Shown in pieces: positions 36,036 through 40,550 of a stretch of 40,550 bases of DNA; the stretch's first letter is position 1, and the number at the start of each line of letters is the position of its first letter. The position numbers and the translations under genes were made by a program. Location: NCBI GenBank assembly GCA_021773435.1, contig JAJFKC010000040.1, positions 1 to 40,550 on the forward strand, read 5' to 3'. The DNA comes from Porticoccaceae bacterium (lineage in GTDB: Bacteria > Pseudomonadota > Gammaproteobacteria > Pseudomonadales > Porticoccaceae). Below the pieces are notes generated by a model that saw only the letters and a list, made by a program, of their open reading frames with translations, ran no database searches and was not told the origin of the DNA.

Positions 36036-36599
36036 ATGGCGATAAAAAAAACAGCAGGATGGACGCTTTCTCTTTTCGTCTGTGTTGGTATTGTCCTGGC
36101 GATGACCGCCCCAACGGTTACTTCGGCGGGAGACAAAGTATCAGTCGCTGAGGCAAAGGCTCGGATAGAACGCGGCGAGCAACTCGATACTATCCCCAAA
36201 TCAACCTGGAGAAAAATACTCACCCCCGAGCAATACCATATTATGTGGCGTTCGGGGACAGAAGAGCCTTTCACAGGCGAGCTGCTTGATAACAAAGAAG
36301 AGGGCGTTTATGTCACCGCTGGGTGTCGCCTGCCGGTTTTTCATTCATCACAGAAATTTAAGTCCGGCACCGGCTGGCCAAGCTTTTGGGAGATTTTTAA
36401 TAAAGATAATGTCGTCCTGAAAAATGACTGGGCCTGGGGCATGAATCGCACCGAAATATTGTCCAAATGTGGCGAACATTTAGGTCATGTTTTCGATGAT
36501 GGCCCCGCGCCTACTGGCCTGCGGTACTGCATTAATTCAGTTGCCCTGGCTTTTGTTCCAGATAAACAATCGTCTCCCGCCGAAAAATCTCAACAGTAA
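36036..36599 (+). CDS. msrB: exported methionine-R-sulfoxide reductase MsrB
   Basis: A 187-residue MsrB with a likely signal peptide (residues 1-31, ending APTVTSA), so it probably repairs methionine oxidation in the periplasm. The domain has [26 protein letters not shown] and the catalytic Cys165 in [10 protein letters not shown]. Of the four zinc cysteines in Escherichia coli MsrB, two are lost: T94 replaces one of the first pair (C97 remains) and only C145 stays of the second pair. It thus belongs to the zinc-free type or has lost zinc. Isolated gene. Confidence 0.88.
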   Translation: MAIKKTAGWTLSLFVCVGIVLAMTAPTVTSAGDKVSVAEAKARIERGEQLDTIPKSTWRKILTPEQYHIMWRSGTEEPFTGELLDNKEEGVYVTAGCRLPVFHSSQKFKSGTGWPSFWEIFNKDNVVLKNDWAWGMNRTEILSKCGEHLGHVFDDGPAPTGLRYCINSVALAFVPDKQSSPAEKSQQ

Positions 36600-36812
36600 C
36601 GCTAGCAGGTTGCGCTGAACACTGAATGCGAACGCCTGGAACGCTTCGGTGACAATTTCGTCAGGTTTGCCTCAATCAGTACCGTTACACAGTACATCCA
36701 CAGCCGCCCCGGCCCTTGAGCGAGTGGCTTGCTCTACCACCAAATGGCCGATTCAAGGCCGATGCTACATGAACCCTCGTCGCGATTGAAAAACTTAATA
36801 GGAGGCATTTGA

Positions 36813-37016
36813 ATGCCCTACGTCAATATTAAAATAACCAGAGAGGGTGCCACCAGAGAACAAAAGGCGGCCTTGATCAGGGGTGTTACAGATTTGTTGC
36901 AGACTGAGCTCGGTAAAAACCCTCAAACGACGGTTGTTGTCATAGACGAAGTAGATACCGATAACTGGGGTATCGGCGGCGAGTCGGTTACGATCCGCCG
37001 GCAGTTAGGTGGTTAA
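36813..37016 (+). CDS. 4-oxalocrotonate tautomerase family protein
   Basis: A 67-residue tautomerase. After Met removal Pro is residue 1, the catalytic base. MPYVNIKITREGATREQKAA and VVIDEVDTDNWGIGGE match 4-oxalocrotonate tautomerase and close relatives, which isomerise unsaturated 2-oxo acids in meta-cleavage pathways. A good ribosome binding site, AGGAGG, precedes the ATG. It fits the catabolic theme of its neighbours, although no ring-cleaving dioxygenase is present. The 213-bp gap before it holds no gene that I can see. Confidence 0.85.
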   Translation: MPYVNIKITREGATREQKAALIRGVTDLLQTELGKNPQTTVVVIDEVDTDNWGIGGESVTIRRQLGG

Positions 37017-37058
37017 CCAGGTCTTTATCCGAGCGACTTTTTGAGCCTTTACCCGGCG

Positions 37059-38246
37059 TCACCCAACTAAAGGACTTTCCACCGGCAACCCAAGTTTAAC
37101 CCTCGCATAAATTTCTGCATTACTGTCAAAATTTAAGCCACCGTGATTATTGATGGCGTGAATATCTCGCCAGCTCCTCTGCAGCGGATCACCGTTTTGT
37201 AACGCCGCGCCCCCACTTGCGGCAAAAATACGATCCGCCGCGCGGGTGAATAAGGTTGTGGCGTAGGCGTTTAGAAACCAGGAGTGGGCTTTCTGCTCGC
37301 GGTTGGGTTCGTCGCCGGTAAGCGAAAGGCGCTTATGTAATTCACTGTCTTTTTCCAGCAACAGATCGCCGCTCTGGATTTCAGCTTCGGCTTCTACCAG
37401 GCGGATTTGTGAGGCAACTTTGTCGATCTGATTACCAGCGCCAAACACCAATACTCGACTGCCTAATTTCTCGGCAAATTGATCCAGCATACATTGTGCC
37501 GCGCCGCAGGCGGGTGCCACTAGTGTGCAGGCGGATGGGGCAAAAAAATCCTGTTTATAGAGACTACTGGTGTTAACTTCGCGCCCGGGTGCATTGCCTG
37601 CCACCACTTGTGTTAACGAACAAATTCTTTCGTAGGGTATATAGCAATGCTCGATAACAACATCTTTGCTGCCAGTGCCTTTGAGTCCAGCAACATTCCA
37701 GCTGTCGTGATCGAGCGCGAAGTCGCTGGTGGGCACAACACACTGGCAAAACTCCGGGGGCGAGCCATCATCCGACTCGATTAACACGCCAACCAGAGCG
37801 TAACTGGCGTGATCCGAACCACTGGCAAACGGCCATCGGCCATTGCTCAACTCAATGCCACCGGTGACCTTCTTTACCGTGCCTGCTGGATTAAATGGTG
37901 TGCAGGTTTGGGCGTCCTGGTTATCACGCCAGACATACTCCTGAGCACTGGCGGGAAAATATCCCAGGTAGTAATTATGAATGGCCAGAATACTCATCAC
38001 CCAGGCACTGGATGCGCAGCCACCACGGGCGAGCTCCCGAGATACCTCATACATTACTCGCAGGTCCATTTCATAGCCGCCATGAATTTTCGGCTGGCTT
38101 ATGCGAAAGAAGCCCGCGTCGCGAAAATCGTTGAACGACTCATCAGGTAGCCGTCCTATATCCTCACATTCCTCCGCACGTTGGGCCATCGCGGGCGCCA
38201 TATCGCGAGCTCGCTGAATGATTTCTTCTGGGCTGGGTTGGGACAC
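37059..38246 (-). CDS. acyl-CoA dehydrogenase-like flavin monooxygenase (HsaA-like)
   Basis: A 395-residue protein of the acyl-CoA dehydrogenase fold, group-D flavin monooxygenase branch (HsaA, hydroxyphenylacetate 3-hydroxylase oxygenase). It opens with an N-terminal helical domain (QRAEECEDIGRLPDESFNDF), then ARGGCASSAWVM, NGRWPFASGSDHASY, GLKGTGSKDVV and a C-terminal IFAASGGAALQNGDPLQR. These enzymes hydroxylate phenols using reduced flavin from a separate reductase, not seen here. GTG 38246 with AAGGAGA is the start. It lies opposite the tautomerase (convergent, about 40 bp). Confidence 0.82.
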   Translation of the reverse strand: MSQPSPEEIIQRARDMAPAMAQRAEECEDIGRLPDESFNDFRDAGFFRISQPKIHGGYEMDLRVMYEVSRELARGGCASSAWVMSILAIHNYYLGYFPASAQEYVWRDNQDAQTCTPFNPAGTVKKVTGGIELSNGRWPFASGSDHASYALVGVLIESDDGSPPEFCQCVVPTSDFALDHDSWNVAGLKGTGSKDVVIEHCYIPYERICSLTQVVAGNAPGREVNTSSLYKQDFFAPSACTLVAPACGAAQCMLDQFAEKLGSRVLVFGAGNQIDKVASQIRLVEAEAEIQSGDLLLEKDSELHKRLSLTGDEPNREQKAHSWFLNAYATTLFTRAADRIFAASGGAALQNGDPLQRSWRDIHAINNHGGLNFDSNAEIYARVKLGLPVESPLVG

Positions 38247-38493
38247 GAAGCTTCTCCTTTTTTCAATTTCTTGTTTTAGGGTGATGAGACCAGATTACAT
38301 CAGTACCTATATGAGTGCGATTTATTCTTGCAATCTAATAATGCGATTAACCAAGGGCAATGGTAGTGTGCCAGTGCACAGATTTTAGGGCGGGAACGTC
38401 TTTGGCATAGGTGCTCACTAGACGATCGTAGATTAAATCTCTAGTTGGGTGGACTAAGGACTTTCCGGATTAACTTTTTAAGTGGAGAAAGCA

Positions 38494-39462
38494 ATGGATT
38501 ATTCAAGAAATGAAGCAAAGCAGTGGGCACAGAAAAACCTGCGTGGTTTTTATGACGCGCCTTTCACCCCGTTTACCAAAGATGGTCAGATCGATGAAGA
38601 GGGGCTGCGCAGCAATATTGAGATTCTAATCAATGACGTCGGTATTGATGGCATGTGTGTCGGTGGTTTCCTCGCTGAAGCCTGGAACCTGAAGCTCTCT
38701 GACTGGCTTCGTTATCATGAGATATATGCCGATGCGGTCAAGGGGCGGGTCGATCTTTCTACCATCGTGCTGGACCCAAGCGTTCACCAGGCTCTTGAGA
38801 AAATGGATTTTGTGCAAAATCTGGGCTTCAACAGCGCCGAGATTATGAATCCCTCCGTGCAGTTTAAAACCGATGACGAGATATATAATTTCTATAAATA
38901 CATCTCTGACCACAGCGATATGGCCATCGTGCTTTATCGAACCCCCGTATCGGGCACGGTGCTGAGCATGGATGTCATGAAGCGGCTGTCTGAGATAGAA
39001 ACCCTGGTCGGCGTCAAACAGGCCAGTTTGAGTCGGGCAGATACCATCAAGCTGCGTCGGGATATTCGTGATGACTTCTCGATTTTCGAACCCTTTGAGT
39101 ATTTTTGGCTGGATGATTTGCAGAACGGTTATCCCGTCACCTCATGGGCGGCTTTCGCGTACACGCTGTATGGCAAGCGCCGCGGTGAGCTGAAAGAATA
39201 TATCCGCCTTGGTGAGGCGGGAGAATGGGCTAAGGCGAGAGAAGTTTGGCAAGCTCTGCGACCCTGCGGCAATCTGATCGATGATATGGGCGCCGAAGTA
39301 ATTGCCAAGACCCAGTCCTATGCCTCCGGCTTTACCATCTTCAAGCCCTGGTATGACGCCATCGGCCTTAAAGGCGGTCATGTGTTAGCCCCGGTCACGG
39401 ATGTGGATGAGGCAGGTCGGGAAGCCTTGCTGGTTAAACTTCGCGAAGCGGGTATTTGCTAG
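38494..39462 (+). CDS. DapA-family aldolase (NahE/hydratase-aldolase-like)
   Basis: A 322-residue TIM-barrel class I aldolase. The Schiff-base Lys175 lies in LVGVKQASLSRAD and the partner Tyr148 in IVLYRTPVSG, where DapA would have YNxP. The phosphate-site motif is GGFLAE instead of DapA's GTTGE, so it is not dihydrodipicolinate synthase. Length and these changes suggest the hydratase-aldolase branch (for example trans-o-hydroxybenzylidenepyruvate hydratase-aldolase). ATG 38494 is used because GGAG precedes it; an in-frame GTG at 38482 overlaps that site. Confidence 0.82.
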   Translation: MDYSRNEAKQWAQKNLRGFYDAPFTPFTKDGQIDEEGLRSNIEILINDVGIDGMCVGGFLAEAWNLKLSDWLRYHEIYADAVKGRVDLSTIVLDPSVHQALEKMDFVQNLGFNSAEIMNPSVQFKTDDEIYNFYKYISDHSDMAIVLYRTPVSGTVLSMDVMKRLSEIETLVGVKQASLSRADTIKLRRDIRDDFSIFEPFEYFWLDDLQNGYPVTSWAAFAYTLYGKRRGELKEYIRLGEAGEWAKAREVWQALRPCGNLIDDMGAEVIAKTQSYASGFTIFKPWYDAIGLKGGHVLAPVTDVDEAGREALLVKLREAGIC

Positions 39463-39585
39463 GTTTTGGGTTTGAAAATGTAAGTGCTTCCTGGCGGCGC
39501 TTTTTAAATGCTCTTCATGCAGCTGCTTCGAATCAGCTGAATGAATCTAACTTCCAGGGAGCGCCTATATTAGGGGCCGCTAAAG

Positions 39586-39990
39586 TTAGGGACCGCCAAA
39601 ATCTTTGATGGCGCCTAACAATTGACGACAGGTGATTTGGCCCACCAGTTTGCCATGTTCTATAACCGGACGTCGTCTGTGTTTATGGTCCAGCATAGTG
39701 GCGGCCACAGTAATAATATCCTCGTCGGGATGGTTGGTTTCCACTTCTTTGGTCATCACGTCTTTGACCATCTCGGCGCCAGGTATGTTGCCATTATAGG
39801 TGGCGCTGACCATTGCTCTTAGACAGTCCAACTCCGATAACATGCCTACCAGTTGTTCATCATTATCGACAACAGCGACGCCAGACAGTTTGTTTTTCAG
39901 GATAACCTGAGCAGCTTTAGATACGGTCACATTCTGGTCAACCGTGACGGGTTTGCGCATGTATTCCCGAATATTAATGGACTTTGACAC
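39586..39990 (-). CDS. two-CBS-domain protein
   Basis: A 134-residue cytoplasmic protein made almost wholly of two CBS domains (about 8-65, opening REYMRKPVTVDQNVTVSKAA; and 75-130, opening VKDVMTKEVETNHPDEDI). CBS pairs bind adenine nucleotides and act as energy or ligand sensors. No effector domain is attached, so it probably binds another protein. GTG 39990 with GGGAGG upstream is the start. It stands alone, with the regulator remnant about 190 bp upstream. Confidence 0.87.
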   Translation of the reverse strand: MSKSINIREYMRKPVTVDQNVTVSKAAQVILKNKLSGVAVVDNDEQLVGMLSELDCLRAMVSATYNGNIPGAEMVKDVMTKEVETNHPDEDIITVAATMLDHKHRRRPVIEHGKLVGQITCRQLLGAIKDFGGP

Positions 39991-40161
39991 CTCGTCGCCT
40001 CCCTTTTTATTTGTATGTTAATCAGGCCAGTCTTGATTTTTTAAAGTTGTTATTAAGATCACCTATTATTTAATACACTTAAAACCAGCGTACAAATTTA
40101 GTATAGCTACGTTTTTCATAATCTGCGGTGATGGCCTGGGAGAGTGCATGGCCGTGGGCTC

Positions 40162-40182
40162 TAATCAGTTTTAAGCTGATTA
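40162..40182 (-). terminator. hairpin at the end of the regulator fragment
   Basis: TAATCAG (40162-40168) pairs with CTGATTA (40176-40182) around a 7-base loop. The stem includes the TAA stop of the minus-strand regulator fragment. AT-rich, with no strong T tract; a weak terminator at best. Confidence 0.3.
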
Positions 40183-40371
40183 AGCGTCTTCTAGCCCTAA
40201 TTTCTTGATCCGCGAAGTCAGCGTTGTCGGCTTGATGCCCAACAATTTTGCAGCGCCTTTGTCTCCGGATATTTTGCCGTCGCAGGCGGCCAATGCGACT
40301 TTGATCTTGTACCACTTTCGTTGACACTTTTTATGCACTCTTGGACTTCCCATAGTCTGATGGAAGTTCAA
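40180..40371 (-). pseudogene. C-terminal fragment of a sigma-54-type transcriptional regulator
   Basis: A 63-codon minus-strand frame whose last 40 residues are a Fis/HTH_8 DNA-binding domain: IKVALAACDGKISG, then DKGAAKLLGIKPTTLTSRI ending KKLGL. This is the usual end of NorR/FhlA-type sigma-54 activators (GAA..L.I...TL.SR..KLG). The sensor and AAA+ domains, some 400 residues, are missing. The first ~20 residues (GSPRVHKKCQRKWY) look unrelated. IS3-type ends lie 25 bp upstream, so insertion and deletion probably removed the rest. Confidence 0.65.
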
Positions 40372-40381
40372 TCTTTAAGGG

Positions 40382-40436
40382 ATGTCAACTATTTTGGGGG
40401 AAGATCAAGGTGATCTTGCCCCGATAAAACGGACAC
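40382..40436. mobile_element. two IS3-type ends facing each other across 3 bp
   Basis: On the plus strand TGATCTTGCCCCGATAAAAC begins at 40411 and reads into the transposase remnant: the right end of that element. Read on the minus strand from 40407, a second end begins TGATCTTCCCCCAAAATAGT and continues with TGACAT. The two share TGATCTT, CCCC and GACA at the same places, as do the imperfect left and right ends of one IS3 element. They are separated only by AGG (40408-40410). Alternatively, the 11-of-12 match (40396-40407 with 40411-40422) is a simple hairpin. Confidence 0.55.
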
Positions 40437-40444
40437 ATTAAATT

Positions 40445-40550
40445 TCATGCTGCTAGCCGCTCGTATTCCATCGGTGAACAATAACCAATCCCTGAGTGTA
40501 GCCGCGTTCGATTGTAAAAATCATTAATGTAACGACCTAAAGCATACTTC
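40445..40550 (-). CDS. IS3-family transposase OrfB, C-terminal fragment
   Basis: The minus strand from the right edge reads 34 codons then TGA (stop at 40445-40447): LGRYINDFYNRTRLHSGIGY, then CSPMEYERLAA. The stretch YINDFYNRTRLHSGIGYCSP is the conserved end of the IS3 integrase core (rve), including the last region after the catalytic Glu. The catalytic Asp-Asp-Glu residues lie outside the window. The stop is about 34 bp from the proposed element end at 40411, as usual for this family. Confidence 0.85.
   Translation of the reverse strand, partial: KYALGRYINDFYNRTRLHSGIGYCSPMEYERLAA

Noticed and set aside
38395-38425. A possible sigma-54 promoter (TTGGCATAGGTGCT) upstream of the aldolase gene
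   Set aside because: The GG and GC elements are three bases too close for the -24/-12 spacing.
38494-39462. Calling the aldolase gene dapA
   Set aside because: The GTTGE and YNxP motifs of DapA are replaced by GGFLAE and YRTP, so lysine synthesis is unlikely.
40079-40327. An 82-codon minus-strand frame overlapping the regulator fragment
   Set aside because: It is the same DNA as the HTH domain in another frame; the HTH frame has clear family sequence.

Overview
The window looks like chromosomal DNA from a gammaproteobacterium, most likely a marine or aquatic relative of the Cellvibrionales/Spongiibacteraceae or Pseudomonas side of the class. The evidence is gatCAB divergent from mreBCD, maf, rng, yhdP and a nitrilase-family gene, together with a PA4642-family protein, RhlB, CysZ and YccA. 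Codon use is moderate in GC throughout. I saw no tRNA, rRNA or CRISPR array. Both edges fall inside insertion sequences: the start of an IS630-type transposase on the left and the end of an IS3-type transposase on the right. The window may therefore be a contig that broke at repeated elements.

Layout. 1-5.2 kb: IS630 fragment, a lipoprotein, a PilZ protein, a MATE exporter, a membrane-anchored glutamate-synthase-like flavoprotein and a DoxX protein. 5.3-9.6 kb: rhlB behind a small tandem-repeat array, a phosphatase-like protein with an unusual CX4R loop, a deleted REP-associated transposase (RAYT), a small membrane protein, a MITE-like element and a cytosolic-type 5'-nucleotidase. 10-19.3 kb: cysZ, a class III CoA-transferase, an AsmA-like gene broken by two in-frame stops, an aldehyde dehydrogenase, a three-gene membrane cassette with NorE/NorF-like subunits, a GST-like protein and a fused enoyl-CoA hydratase/3-hydroxyacyl-CoA dehydrogenase. 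Fatty-acyl or related CoA catabolism is a theme here.

19.5-34.1 kb is the housekeeping core. Carbonic anhydrase, the PA4642-family gene and gatC-gatA-gatB are on the minus strand. mreB, mreC, mreD, a candidate 28-codon ORF, maf, rng, yhdP and the nitrilase gene are on the plus strand. A 278-bp element with inverted-repeat ends separates mreB from mreC, and mreC appears to start at a non-standard codon. 34.3-39.5 kb: a Bax inhibitor-1 family protein, then single catabolic genes on both strands (BKACE, exported MsrB, 4-OT tautomerase, HsaA-like flavin monooxygenase, DapA/NahE-like aldolase) that suggest breakdown of an aromatic or alicyclic compound.

39.6-40.55 kb: a two-CBS-domain protein, the C-terminal DNA-binding end of a sigma-54-type regulator, and two IS3-type ends facing each other across 3 bp. 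The main points for follow-up are the doubly interrupted AsmA-like gene, the two MITE-like elements, the IS3 end-to-end junction, the mreC start, the small ORF coupled to maf, and the NorEF-like cassette with no catalytic oxidase.
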